Source of the DNA: an uncultured Helicobacteraceae bacterium
GTDB taxonomy: Bacteria; Campylobacterota; Campylobacteria; Campylobacterales; UBA6016
Direction: 5' to 3'
NCBI GenBank assembly: GCA_937973585.1
Contig: CALJKN010000185.1
Span: forward strand, 1-26,496
Length of the DNA: 26,496 nucleotides
Of this stretch, positions 14,283 through 22,226 are shown one piece after another. Numbering within the stretch: position 1 is the first letter of the stretch; each line of letters begins with the position of its first letter. The notes below the pieces were generated by a model. That model was not told where the DNA came from and did no database searches. It saw only the letters and a list, made by a program, of their open reading frames with translations. Position numbers and translations under genes: made by a program.

Positions 14283-15758
14283 ATGAATAGCAATTTAATA
14301 GAAAAAAGCAAAATTACGGTTGCTTTTTTAGTTTTTTTATTGGGGATTATCCTCACCTCATGGTACAGCTACGCTACGGAAAAAGAGAGGATAGAAGGGG
14401 AGATAGATTCAAAGCTACACTCTATCGCACAGGCCGTCCCTATGGTTTTGCCGGATAGGTTTCATGACACTAAAATGCAAAAAAATACGATTTCGCCGGA
14501 TACCGATTTCTCGAATATCAAAAAACTTTCAAATTTTGCAACGGCAACCGGAGTAAAGTACGCATACACCGTTTTTGAAGATGATAAAAAAATCCGTTTT
14601 AGTGCCAGTAGCGCAACACAGGAGGAGCTAAAAACAGGGAAAAATCTAACCAGATTTTTTGACTCTTACGACGATGCCGACCCGATGCTACTTGAAGCCC
14701 TCAAAAGCGGACAACACAAATACGCCTCCTACGAGGACAAATGGGGGCACTTTAGAAGCGTATTCGTCCCGTTAAAATCACAAAACGGAAATATCTATGC
14801 CGTAGGGGTAGATATAGAGGTCGGCTCAATCAACGACCTGCTCAAAAAAGCGGCGCTCAAAGGTGCCCTCTCGGCCGCAACGGTATTGCTATTTGCTATC
14901 CCTATCGCCTTTTTGTATCTTGGAACCCTAAGACATCACAATATGATATTGGAACAAAAAGTAATAGGAGCCACAGACGAACTGCGAACCCTGAACGCCT
15001 CACTAGAGGATAGGGTGGCAAAAGAGGTAGAAAAAAACAGCAAGCGTGAAAAGGCAATGTTTGAACAATCCAAGCTGGCCCAGATGGGACAGATGATGCA
15101 AGCCGTTGCCCACCACTGGAGACAACCTCTAAATGCCCTTGGGATGTATGTCCAAAATATACACTTTTTGTACGATATGAAAGAGCTCTCAAAAGAGGAT
15201 ATGGACTCTTTTAAAACCGAGTCGATGGATGTTATACAAAAAATGTCGAAAACCATTGACAGCTTTAGAAATCTGTTTTTGCCGGATGCACAGAGACTGG
15301 ACTTTTGCGTCGAGGATGCAATAAACGAGGTAATTATGATTGTAACCCCAAAGATGGAGGGGGACAATATAGAGCTTATCGATACAAAAGCGGGGAGACA
15401 CGTCGTCTCAGGCTATAAAAACGAATTTAAACAGGTGTTTTTGAATCTTTTGGCAAATGCAGCCGATGAAACCGTCAAGCAAAATAGCGACGTAAAAAAG
15501 ATAGAGATATACACCGTCAAAAAAGAGGACAACATAGAGATAAGCGTCAAAGACTCCGGAGGCGGAATTGCTTCGGAGCTTATAGACAGGATATTTGAGC
15601 CGTATTTTACGACAAAAGAGCAAGGGAGCGGTATAGGGATAGGGCTGTATATGTCAAAAGAGCTAATCGAGAGGCATTTTGGGGGGACACTAAGAGCCGA
15701 GAATACGGAGGGTGGAGCCGTATTTACGATCTCTTTGCCGGTTAGATTTTTGGGTTAA
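14283..15758 (+). CDS. Sensor histidine kinase
   Basis: A 491-residue membrane kinase. TM1 is about 10-27. A periplasmic single-Cache-like sensor spans about 30-190 (YAYTVFEDDKKIRFSASS, then GQHKYASYEDKWGHFRSVFVPL). TM2 is about 198-217, followed by a coiled coil with the QSKLAQMGQMMQAVAH lead-in. The H-box is HHWRQPLNALG, phospho-acceptor His277. The ATPase domain shows EFKQVFLNLLANAADE (N-box), VKDSGGGIASELIDRIFEPYFTTK (G1/F-box) and SGIGIGLYMSKELIE (G2). Ligand unknown, and no response regulator is adjacent. A CATAAT at 14260-14265 would give a leader of only about 11 nt. The stop overlaps the convergent cupin gene's stop (15755-15758). Confidence 0.93.
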   Translation: MNSNLIEKSKITVAFLVFLLGIILTSWYSYATEKERIEGEIDSKLHSIAQAVPMVLPDRFHDTKMQKNTISPDTDFSNIKKLSNFATATGVKYAYTVFEDDKKIRFSASSATQEELKTGKNLTRFFDSYDDADPMLLEALKSGQHKYASYEDKWGHFRSVFVPLKSQNGNIYAVGVDIEVGSINDLLKKAALKGALSAATVLLFAIPIAFLYLGTLRHHNMILEQKVIGATDELRTLNASLEDRVAKEVEKNSKREKAMFEQSKLAQMGQMMQAVAHHWRQPLNALGMYVQNIHFLYDMKELSKEDMDSFKTESMDVIQKMSKTIDSFRNLFLPDAQRLDFCVEDAINEVIMIVTPKMEGDNIELIDTKAGRHVVSGYKNEFKQVFLNLLANAADETVKQNSDVKKIEIYTVKKEDNIEISVKDSGGGIASELIDRIFEPYFTTKEQGSGIGIGLYMSKELIERHFGGTLRAENTEGGAVFTISLPVRFLG

Positions 15759-16129
15759 AACTGTTTTTTAAACTCTTGCCCCGGCTTCCATTCGATATAG
15801 ACGCTATCTTTTTCATCAAAGTGCGGAGATTTTACAAATACCGATTTGAAATTTTTGTCTGATACGTTTCTAAAGTAGTGTGCTTCGCCAGGGGAGCATT
15901 GCAGATAGTCTCCTGCTCTTAGGACTACGAGCACTCCGTCCACCCACACTTCACACTCCCCCTCCAAAGCAAAAAAAGACTCCTCTTGTTTTACATGGGC
16001 ATGACACGGATGCTCTTCGCCTGGGGTAATAACCACGACACCGAAATCGATATTTGGCCCAACGGCTATATATTTTGGACCATGATCGCCGAATCTATAG
16101 GTATGTTCATTTTCATTAGTAAAAAGCAT
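15755..16129 (-). CDS. Small single-domain cupin protein
   Basis: A 124-residue protein with one conserved beta-barrel (cupin_2). Motif 1 is PGEEHPCHAHVKQEESFFALEGECEV, with HxH and a Glu as metal ligands. Motif 2 is AGDYLQCSPGEAHYFRNV, with the third His. Such proteins bind a divalent metal and act as isomerases, dioxygenases or binding proteins; nothing specifies which. There is no signal peptide. The ATG at 16129 has AGGA upstream, and a TACAAT (16154-16159, minus strand) could be its promoter. It follows tRNA-Arg on the same strand. Confidence 0.85.
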   Translation of the reverse strand: MLFTNENEHTYRFGDHGPKYIAVGPNIDFGVVVITPGEEHPCHAHVKQEESFFALEGECEVWVDGVLVVLRAGDYLQCSPGEAHYFRNVSDKNFKSVFVKSPHFDEKDSVYIEWKPGQEFKKQF

Positions 16130-16193
16130 ATTGTTTCCTGTTTTGTTTGCAGTATTGTAGCACAGGAGTTTTTGGTGTATTATAATTTTTTAG

Positions 16194-16270
16194 TGGCGTG
16201 CCCGACAGGATTCGAACCTGTGACCTTCAGAATCGCAATCTGAAACTCTATCCAGCTGAGCTACGGGCAC
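16194..16270 (-). tRNA. tRNA-Arg (anticodon GCG)
   Basis: A 77-nt cloverleaf with encoded CCA: acceptor GTGCCCG/CGGGCAC, D stem GCTC/GAGT, anticodon stem TCAGA/TCTGA with loop TTGCGAT, T stem ACAGG/CCTGT with loop TTCGAAT, and discriminator G. The anticodon GCG reads CGC (and CGU by wobble). A20 in the D-loop (GGATAGAG) is the arginine identity element. Most bacteria use ACG (inosine) for these codons. Confidence 0.95.
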
Positions 16271-16290
16271 ATTAGGGGGTTATTTTTGAG

Positions 16291-16309
16291 GGTGTGATTG
16301 TATCACACC
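16291..16309 (-). promoter_or_regulatory. Inverted repeat containing a candidate tRNA-Arg promoter
   Basis: An 8-bp perfect inverted repeat (GGTGTGAT-ACA-ATCACACC on the minus strand) lies between the aroC stop and the tRNA. It contains TGATACAAT, an extended -10 like that of the other tRNA in this window (TGATATAAT), placing a start about 18 nt before the tRNA. The same repeat could terminate aroC transcription as a hairpin, although no T-tract follows on this strand. Confidence 0.45.
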
Positions 16310-16319
16310 TTTTAAAAAA

Positions 16320-17393
16320 TTAACCGTATATTTTTTTGAGAGATTCAAGCTTTGAGGAGAGATTCAAAAGGAGCATATCGGCGGTTATCAATGCAGCCAT
16401 TGCACCGACGACTACGGCACCTCTGGCGGCTATGCACGGATCGTGTCTCCCTTTTAGGTTCATTATCTCCTCTTCACCGTTTACATTTACGGTTTGCTGA
16501 GAGACAAATATCGATGGCGTTGGCTTAAAATAAACCTTTAGCTCGATATCTTGCCCCGTACTGATGCCGCCCAGTATACCGCCTGCGTTGTTGGATAAAA
16601 AGCCGTTTTTGTCACGCTGGTCGTTATTTTGGCTGCCTCTCATAGACGAAGCCTTGGTTCCTGTCCCTATTTCAACCGCTTTGACACCGTTTATCCCCAT
16701 CATAAGGGCACCAATCTGTGAATCAAACTTGTGATACAACGGCTCGCCGAGACCTGCCGCAACCCCTGATATTCTGGCTTTGACGGCACCACCGACAGAA
16801 TCGTGCGAATCCCTCGCTTCCCCTATCTTTTGCTTCATCTCCGACTCTTTTAGCGGGCAGAGGGCAAATATCTCACTCTCTTTTGCAAACTCGAAATCCT
16901 CTGTTTCGGCGACACACTCACCTATCTGAAATACCCCATAGTCTACCGTTATCCCAAACTCCCGCAAGAGCATTTTTGCAAAAGCTCCGGCCGCCACCCT
17001 AGCCGCCGTCTCTCTGGCTGAGCTTCTGCCGCCCCCTCTGTAATCTCTGATACCGTATTTTGACATATACCCAAAATCTGCATGCCCCGGTCTAAAGCTA
17101 TTTGCCACAGCGCTATAATCGGCAGATTTTTGGTCTTTGTTTCGTATGAGAACAGCTATCGGGGTTCCGGTCGTTATGCCGTCAAATACACCGCTTAATA
17201 TCTCCGGTGTATCCTCTTCACTCCGCTGCGTAGAGTAAAGATTTTTCCCCGGTCTCCTCTTGTCCATCTCTGATAGCAGAAACTGAGTATCCACCGCAAC
17301 GCCGGCCGGCATTCCGTCAATTACGCACCCTATACCGGCTCCGTGCGACTCGCCAAAGGTAGTTACCCTAAGAGCCATCCCAAAACTATTCAC
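16320..17393 (-). CDS. aroC: Chorismate synthase
   Basis: A 357-residue FMN-dependent enzyme that removes the 3-phosphate of EPSP to make chorismate, the last step of the shikimate pathway. The N-terminal signature FGMALRVTTFGESHGAGIGC (residues 4-23), RPGHADFGYMSKYGIRDYRG and RSSARETAARVAAGAFAK are all present. GSQNNDQRDKNGFLSNNAGG and GRHDPCIAARG lie in the second half. Length is normal for the family. The ATG is directly adjacent to the rnc stop (0 nt gap), so it is the last gene of the TPR-rnhA-rnc-aroC operon. Confidence 0.98.
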   Translation of the reverse strand: MNSFGMALRVTTFGESHGAGIGCVIDGMPAGVAVDTQFLLSEMDKRRPGKNLYSTQRSEEDTPEILSGVFDGITTGTPIAVLIRNKDQKSADYSAVANSFRPGHADFGYMSKYGIRDYRGGGRSSARETAARVAAGAFAKMLLREFGITVDYGVFQIGECVAETEDFEFAKESEIFALCPLKESEMKQKIGEARDSHDSVGGAVKARISGVAAGLGEPLYHKFDSQIGALMMGINGVKAVEIGTGTKASSMRGSQNNDQRDKNGFLSNNAGGILGGISTGQDIELKVYFKPTPSIFVSQQTVNVNGEEEIMNLKGRHDPCIAARGAVVVGAMAALITADMLLLNLSSKLESLKKIYG

Positions 17394-18068
17394 CTACTGA
17401 CCTTTTTTCAAAATTTCCAAAGTTATTTTTGCCGCTTCCTGTTCGGCCTCTTTTTTACTAGGCCCCGTAGCTTTGGCATAAGATTTTTTGTTCACCAAAA
17501 CCTCTACCGTAAACTCTTTTTTATGATCCGGTCCGGTTGAGCCTACCATAATATACTCCGGAGTTACACCAAACCTAGCCTGAGTCAACTCCTGCAAAGA
17601 GGTTTTGTAGTCGCTAAATAGCGTCATTAGGTCGATTTTCGGATACACCCTCTCCATCATCTCTACGGTAATCCGTCTGACAGTCTCTAGCCCCTCCTCA
17701 AGATACACGGCTCCCATCAAGGCCTCAAAAGCATTCGATAAAATCGACGGTTTATTTCGTCCACTATTATTCTCTTCGGCGTTTGAGATCATGATGTATT
17801 TACCTAGACTAATCTCATTGGCCAACCGCATAAACCCTTTTTCGTTAACTATAGAGGCTCTAATTTTTGAGAGATTACCCTCGTTGGCAGTCGGAAATTT
17901 GATATACAGATACTCCCCCACTATCAAGTCCAAAACGGCATCTCCCAAAAATTCGAGCCTCTCGTTGTTATACGGTTTTTTACAGCTTTTGTGCGTCAAA
18001 GCGTGAGTCAAAAGCTCTTTGTTTTTAAACGTATATTGTATATTTCTCTCTAGTTCGTCAAACGACAT
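17394..18068 (-). CDS. rnc: Ribonuclease III
   Basis: A 224-residue double-strand-specific endoribonuclease that processes rRNA precursors and structured mRNAs. The catalytic domain (about 1-150) has the signature NERLEFLGDAVLDL (35-48; Glu36, Glu39 and Asp43 in the metal site) and SNAFEALMGAVYLEEG (Glu115). The position equivalent to E. coli Asp114 is Asn112 (SNAFEA rather than xDxxEA), a substitution worth noting although the other acidic residues remain. The C-terminal dsRNA-binding domain (about 152-222) ends in KKEAEQEAAKITLEIL. The ATG at 18068 is 2 nt after the rnhA stop, inside the operon. Confidence 0.97.
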   Translation of the reverse strand: MSFDELERNIQYTFKNKELLTHALTHKSCKKPYNNERLEFLGDAVLDLIVGEYLYIKFPTANEGNLSKIRASIVNEKGFMRLANEISLGKYIMISNAEENNSGRNKPSILSNAFEALMGAVYLEEGLETVRRITVEMMERVYPKIDLMTLFSDYKTSLQELTQARFGVTPEYIMVGSTGPDHKKEFTVEVLVNKKSYAKATGPSKKEAEQEAAKITLEILKKGQ

Positions 18069-18070
18069 AC

Positions 18071-18517
18071 TTATTTCCCATTTTTTTGGTATATCTCGGC
18101 TTGCGATTTTGCTATTTTATCGCACTCTTCGTTTTGCGGATGCCCGCTATGTCCCCTCACCCACGACGCTTTAATCTTGTGCCCTTTTGAGACTGCGATA
18201 TACTCCTCCCACAAATCTACGTTTTTTACCCCCTTAAAGCTCTTTTTTACCCATCCGTAAATCCATTCGTTAATGGCCTTTGCCACATACTCCGAATCTG
18301 TAACCAGAGTTATCTCGCACGGCTCTTTTAAAACCTTTATGGACTCGATAGCCGCTTTTAGCTCCATCCTGTTATTTGTGGTGTGAGCCTCTCCCCCGCA
18401 AACGGTTTTTGTGTGTTTCTCTCCGTTTCTCTCATATTCGAGTATGCCGCAATATCCGCCGGCTCCGGGATTTCCGAGGCTAGAGCCGTCCGTATATATA
18501 TGTATCCGCTTCACCAA
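18071..18517 (-). CDS. rnhA: Ribonuclease HI
   Basis: A 148-residue enzyme that cuts RNA in RNA-DNA hybrids, removing primers and R-loops. The type 1 fold begins IHIYTDGSSLGNPGAGGYC. The metal-binding residues are Asp10, Glu52 (NNRMELKA), Asp74 (LVTDSEY) and Asp133 (NEECDKIA), with catalytic His123 (VRGHSGHPQNEE). A basic handle, WVKKSFKGVKN, is present. Its start overlaps the end of the TPR gene by 7 nt. RnhA next to RNase III and opposite primase is a block I recall from Campylobacter. Confidence 0.97.
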   Translation of the reverse strand: MVKRIHIYTDGSSLGNPGAGGYCGILEYERNGEKHTKTVCGGEAHTTNNRMELKAAIESIKVLKEPCEITLVTDSEYVAKAINEWIYGWVKKSFKGVKNVDLWEEYIAVSKGHKIKASWVRGHSGHPQNEECDKIAKSQAEIYQKNGK

Positions 18518-19554
18518 CTCTCCAAAGAAAACTCACCGCCGAAAGGGTTTTTCGATAAGATCGTTTTTGGCCTGCATGAGTTTTCGGCATGGCAGTTTTT
18601 GCAAATAAAAAAATAGTCTATATCGACGTACGAACATTTTTGACACGAATACTCAAATACCAAGGCTGCATCCTCTCCGTAGTCTGTTTTTTTTAGCGCC
18701 CGAAATGCGTCAAGCTCCAATACTCCGCTTTTGCCCTCATACGAAATTAGCTTTTTTCCGTCCAGAACGGCTTTAAACATAGGATTTGAAACTTTTTCAA
18801 ACCCTTTTAGATCGGCTTGCCAGACGACATCAAGGAGCGAGTCGTCAAAACTCTCTTCCAAAAATTTTTCTGCCGCAATCTTATCTAAAATGATAGCCAG
18901 TCTGAGCCTCTCCCTTTTAAAATAAGGGATATTGCCACTGTACCCTTCTAGGGTATCCAATTTTTGCCTCTCCGTAACTGCTTTTGAGAGTTTGGCTGCA
19001 AGAGAGATAAACTCTTTTTTTGCCGACACATTAACCCCCAACTCCTCAAGAGCATCCAAACCGTCAAGCGCCTTTTCAAGCTCCCCCCTTTTTTCATACA
19101 AAAAAACGAGAGAATCTAGTGTTTTTTGGTTTCTGGGAGACAAAAAAAGGCTTTTTTCATACGCCTCTACGGAACGTTGCAAAAAACCGCCTTTTGTATA
19201 TATATCCCCCATTGAGGATAACACGGCGGCTTTTTTCTCTTTCTCAAAGTGTGTGAGGTGCTCCAAAATGGCCAGATTGATTTTTAGGGCGCCCTCCAAA
19301 TCACCGTTATCAACATATACGCCGGATAGCTTTGTGAGTATCTCGTAGCTTTTCGGATATGAGACCAACAGCTCACCGTAGTCTGCCTCCTCTTTTGCGG
19401 GGGCAAACTTGTTCAAAAACCGTCTGACTGCTTTTGTCTCCGTATCGGTTTTTATTTTTGACAATACGATACTAACGGTCGCTATAACCATTGCAATACC
19501 GGCTAACGCCGCAAAACCGAATATGGGATCTCTCAAATCCAAACCGCCGTCCAT
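18511..19554 (-). CDS. Membrane-anchored TPR protein with C-terminal Cys cluster (LapB-like)
   Basis: A 347-residue protein: one N-terminal membrane segment (about 11-31, IFGFAALAGIAMVIATVSIVL), tetratricopeptide repeats (about 68-190, for example SVEAYEKSLFLSPRNQKTL), a less regular helical region, and a C-terminal rubredoxin-like metal site CQKC-x10-CKNC (Cys304, 307, 318, 321). This order matches LapB (YciM), the 389-residue E. coli protein that delivers LpxC to FtsH and adjusts lipopolysaccharide synthesis. The sequence is too diverged for me to claim orthology. The start ATG (19554) has no ribosome binding site, and a -10 box ends 6 nt before it, implying a leaderless mRNA. It is the first gene of the rnhA-rnc-aroC operon. 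Confidence 0.8.
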   Translation of the reverse strand: MDGGLDLRDPIFGFAALAGIAMVIATVSIVLSKIKTDTETKAVRRFLNKFAPAKEEADYGELLVSYPKSYEILTKLSGVYVDNGDLEGALKINLAILEHLTHFEKEKKAAVLSSMGDIYTKGGFLQRSVEAYEKSLFLSPRNQKTLDSLVFLYEKRGELEKALDGLDALEELGVNVSAKKEFISLAAKLSKAVTERQKLDTLEGYSGNIPYFKRERLRLAIILDKIAAEKFLEESFDDSLLDVVWQADLKGFEKVSNPMFKAVLDGKKLISYEGKSGVLELDAFRALKKTDYGEDAALVFEYSCQKCSYVDIDYFFICKNCHAENSCRPKTILSKNPFGGEFSLESW

Positions 19555-19560
19555 AAAAAA

Positions 19561-19569
19561 ATTGTATCA
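19561..19569 (-). promoter_or_regulatory. Extended -10 promoter for the TPR-rnhA-rnc-aroC operon (leaderless)
   Basis: The minus strand reads TGA-TACAAT followed by six T and then the ATG at 19554. Transcription start 7 nt after the box would fall on the A of the start codon. Confidence 0.6.
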
Positions 19570-19578
19570 AATCTAAGT

Positions 19579-19584
19579 TATAAT
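19579..19584 (+). promoter_or_regulatory. -10 box for dnaG (leaderless)
   Basis: A perfect TATAAT is followed by GAACGT and then the dnaG ATG at 19591. A start site 7 nt downstream coincides with the A of the ATG. No Shine-Dalgarno sequence lies between. The -35 position (about 19556-19561) overlaps the start of the divergent transcript. Confidence 0.6.
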
Positions 19585-19590
19585 GAACGT

Positions 19591-21240
19591 ATGATAAAAA
19601 CCGAATCCATCGAATCTCTCAAGCAAATTATAGACATAGTAGACGTAGTAGGGAACTATGTAGAGCTAAAAAAATACGGCTCCAACTTCAAGGCCTGCTG
19701 CCCGTTTCATGCCGAAAAAACACCTAGTTTTGTTGTTAGTTCCACAAAAGGAATTTTCCACTGTTTCGGGTGCCACGCCTCCGGAGATGCGATAAAGTTT
19801 GTCCAGGATTATGAAAAAATCGGCTATGCGGAGGCCATTGAAAAGCTTGCCGATATGTTTAATTTTAAGCTCGAATACACAACGGCGCAGACCAAAAAAA
19901 CAGACATACTGGAGAGGTTTAACGATTTTTTTAAAAAAAATCTGGAGAACAATAAAACCGCAAGGGAGTATATACTCAAAAGAGGGGTTTACGAGAGCCA
20001 GATAGAGAGGTTTGAGCTAGGATATGCGCCGTCATCCTCTGAGCAAATAGCTTTTTTAAAAAGCTCGTTCTTGTCATCCGTGGATGCCGTAGAAACCGGA
20101 ATTTTCGGTGAAGAGGGCGGGAGAATATTTGCAAGGCAGGTTGAGAGGATAACATTTCCGATAAAAAACCAAAACGGCAAAATAATCGGCTTCGGCGGCA
20201 GGACAATCACCAATCATCCGGCCAAATATATCAACTCCCCCCAAACAAGACTCTTTAACAAATCAAAAGTCTTTTACGGAATTAATCTAGCAAAAGAGCA
20301 GATATTTAAAACCAGAGAGCTAATCGTCTGCGAGGGGTATATGGACGTTATCATGCTCCATCAGGCAGGATTTACGAATGCGGTTGCGGTACTTGGGACG
20401 GCGCTGACAAAAGAGCATCTCCCGTTTATCAAAAAGGCTGAAGCAAAAGCGGTGCTTGCTTTTGATACCGATGGGGCAGGACTGAATGCGGCATATAAAT
20501 CGGCAAAACTACTCACGGAATCCTCGATAGAGGGCGGGGTAGCCGTTTTTGACAAAGGGTTTGATCCGGCAGATATGATAAAAGAGGGGAAAACAAACGA
20601 ACTGGCTCATATTTTTAGAAAATCAAAACCGTTTATGGAGTTTTTGTTTGAAAGCATCGTAAAAAAATACGATATGTCCAGTCAAAATGACAAAGAGAGG
20701 GCGGCAAACGAGGCAAAAGAGATATTAGCGGCCTCCAACAAAATCTTTTTGGAGGAGAATAGGAGGCTTGCTAGCGCACTCCTAAATGTCCCGATCTCAA
20801 CGTTTAAGATAAAAAAAGATGGAGACAGAGAGCGGTTAAACATCTCAAAATACGATCCGGCAGAGGCCTCGGCGATCAAAAGTATGCTACAAAACCATAC
20901 GCTTCTCGATATGGCAGCAAACAGAATAGGCTCTGAGATGTTTGAGGCGCACAGGGATTTGTACGAACTTTTGGCGGCAGGAGATTTTGATTCTGCAAGA
21001 CTTTTGGAGATAGAGCAAAACGAGCAGATAAAGGCGATGAGCGGCGAAGATTTGCACTCTTTTCTGGTGGCAAAAAGTTTGATTTTTTACGACAAAATAC
21101 TTTTTAAGATAAAAACCTCAAAAGATATAGAGACTACAGAAAAGTCGTTTTTTATCCAAAAAGTTATGGCGGCAAAAGAGAGATTAAAAAAAGGGGAGTT
21201 GTCTGAGATAGACGACTCCATTGTTAGCTTATTCGGATAA
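19591..21240 (+). CDS. dnaG: DNA primase
   Basis: A 549-residue enzyme that makes RNA primers for replication. The N-terminal CHC2 zinc finger is CCPFHAEKTPSF...CFGCHASGDAIKF (ligands Cys36 or 37, His40, Cys58, Cys61). The RNA polymerase core includes ITFPIKNQNGKIIGFGGRTI. The Toprim domain shows VCEGYMDVIMLHQAGF (catalytic Glu near 249) and AFDTDGAGLNAA. The C-terminal helicase-binding part (about 410-549) is diverged, as usual. Length is near that of C. jejuni and H. pylori primases. It is transcribed from a divergent 36-bp region shared with the TPR gene. Its last 12 nt overlap the convergent response regulator gene. Confidence 0.97.
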   Translation: MIKTESIESLKQIIDIVDVVGNYVELKKYGSNFKACCPFHAEKTPSFVVSSTKGIFHCFGCHASGDAIKFVQDYEKIGYAEAIEKLADMFNFKLEYTTAQTKKTDILERFNDFFKKNLENNKTAREYILKRGVYESQIERFELGYAPSSSEQIAFLKSSFLSSVDAVETGIFGEEGGRIFARQVERITFPIKNQNGKIIGFGGRTITNHPAKYINSPQTRLFNKSKVFYGINLAKEQIFKTRELIVCEGYMDVIMLHQAGFTNAVAVLGTALTKEHLPFIKKAEAKAVLAFDTDGAGLNAAYKSAKLLTESSIEGGVAVFDKGFDPADMIKEGKTNELAHIFRKSKPFMEFLFESIVKKYDMSSQNDKERAANEAKEILAASNKIFLEENRRLASALLNVPISTFKIKKDGDRERLNISKYDPAEASAIKSMLQNHTLLDMAANRIGSEMFEAHRDLYELLAAGDFDSARLLEIEQNEQIKAMSGEDLHSFLVAKSLIFYDKILFKIKTSKDIETTEKSFFIQKVMAAKERLKKGELSEIDDSIVSLFG

Positions 21241-21801
21241 CTCGGTATATATAGAGCCGCATCTGGCTATCGTATCGGCATCTATCGTAATTTTTTCGGT
21301 TTGAAAATTAAAAGCAATTTTTTTGCCGTCAAAGCTGACCATAGGGCTTTCAGACCCAAATAATCTCAAAACATCGGATTTTGGAATCCCCTCTGAATCA
21401 ACAAAGGTTCCGCCCACTATCGGAGCCTCCAAAATAGGCAAAACTATATCGTTAAATTTCTGCATATCAAACGGTTTTGAGATAAATCCGGCAATCCCTA
21501 GATTTTGAAACTCGGCCAAAAGAGGTTTTGTAATCGCACTTGACACCATTACTATTTTTACGTGCGCCAGATTTGCGTACTCTCTCATCTTTTTGACGGT
21601 CTGAAACCCATTTAGAATAGGCATATTATAATCCAAAAACAAGATACCGGTATCGGTATTTGCTGCCAACAGTCTGAGAGCCGCCTCGCCGTCACCGGCC
21701 TCAAGCACGTTATTGATGCCCATTTTATCGAGATTTGTTTTGATGATTTTTCTAATAGTCATACTATCGTCAACAATCATTGCTTTTATATCTATACCCA
21801 T
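21229..21801 (-). CDS. CheY-like response regulator with short C-terminal extension
   Basis: A 190-residue protein. The receiver domain (about 1-120) has the acid pocket Asp11/Asp12 (MIVDDSMTIRKI), phospho-acceptor Asp57 (LFLDYNMPILNGF), Ser87 (MVSSAIT) and Lys109 (ISKPF), so it should be phosphorylatable. The remaining 70 residues (GGTFVDSEGIPKSDVLRLFG onward) are not a recognised DNA-binding or output domain. It may be a CheY-type or protein-interaction regulator. No kinase is adjacent; the two orphan kinases in this window are possible partners. The ATG at 21801 shares a base with the upstream TGA (TGATG); a GTG at 21804 is also possible. It overlaps dnaG convergently by 12 nt. Confidence 0.85.
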   Translation of the reverse strand: MGIDIKAMIVDDSMTIRKIIKTNLDKMGINNVLEAGDGEAALRLLAANTDTGILFLDYNMPILNGFQTVKKMREYANLAHVKIVMVSSAITKPLLAEFQNLGIAGFISKPFDMQKFNDIVLPILEAPIVGGTFVDSEGIPKSDVLRLFGSESPMVSFDGKKIAFNFQTEKITIDADTIARCGSIYTELSE

Positions 21802-22226
21802 CACATCACCGTCGAAATTAATATTGAATATTTAGAGGGAATCTCTATTTTCCGCTCTTTTAAAAAATTTTTTGCCGCAACGTTTAGCCACTCCCTATCG
21901 GTCGAGACCTCCCTGCAGACAAAAAACAGCTTCCCTTCCTCTTTTAAAAGCTCATACTTACCGACGCTGACGCTGAGAGGTCTCTCCTCGCCGGCCAACT
22001 TTGTTTTGAAAAATATTTTTTTGGACTTATTGTTGATGGCAAACTCGTGAAGCTCACCGTAACCGTTCGTCTGCAAATAAATATCCAAAACCGCACTTAC
22101 AATCGAAGATAAAATTTTGTTTTTATCATCAAACGATTTTAATATACCATCGGATCCGCTTTGTCCGAAAACACTGGATGAAAAAAACAAAGAAACTAAA
22201 AATGAGAATACTATCTTATTTAACAA
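21801..22226 (-). CDS. Small exported protein of unknown function, coupled to a response regulator
   Basis: A 141-residue protein with a clear signal peptide (MLNKIVFSFLVSLFFSSSVFG). The mature part is mixed alpha/beta and mentions no family I know: LDIYLQTNGYGELHEFAINN, KKIFFKTKLAGEERPLSVSV and WLNVAAKNFLKERKIEIP are the best landmarks. One Cys (FFVCREV). The start is TTG with AGG about 7 nt before it; TATAAT at 22264-22269 (minus strand) could be the promoter. Its stop and the regulator's start share a base, so the two are co-translated. It might be a periplasmic input or output of that regulator, but this is only context. Confidence 0.7.
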   Translation of the reverse strand: MLNKIVFSFLVSLFFSSSVFGQSGSDGILKSFDDKNKILSSIVSAVLDIYLQTNGYGELHEFAINNKSKKIFFKTKLAGEERPLSVSVGKYELLKEEGKLFFVCREVSTDREWLNVAAKNFLKERKIEIPSKYSILISTVM

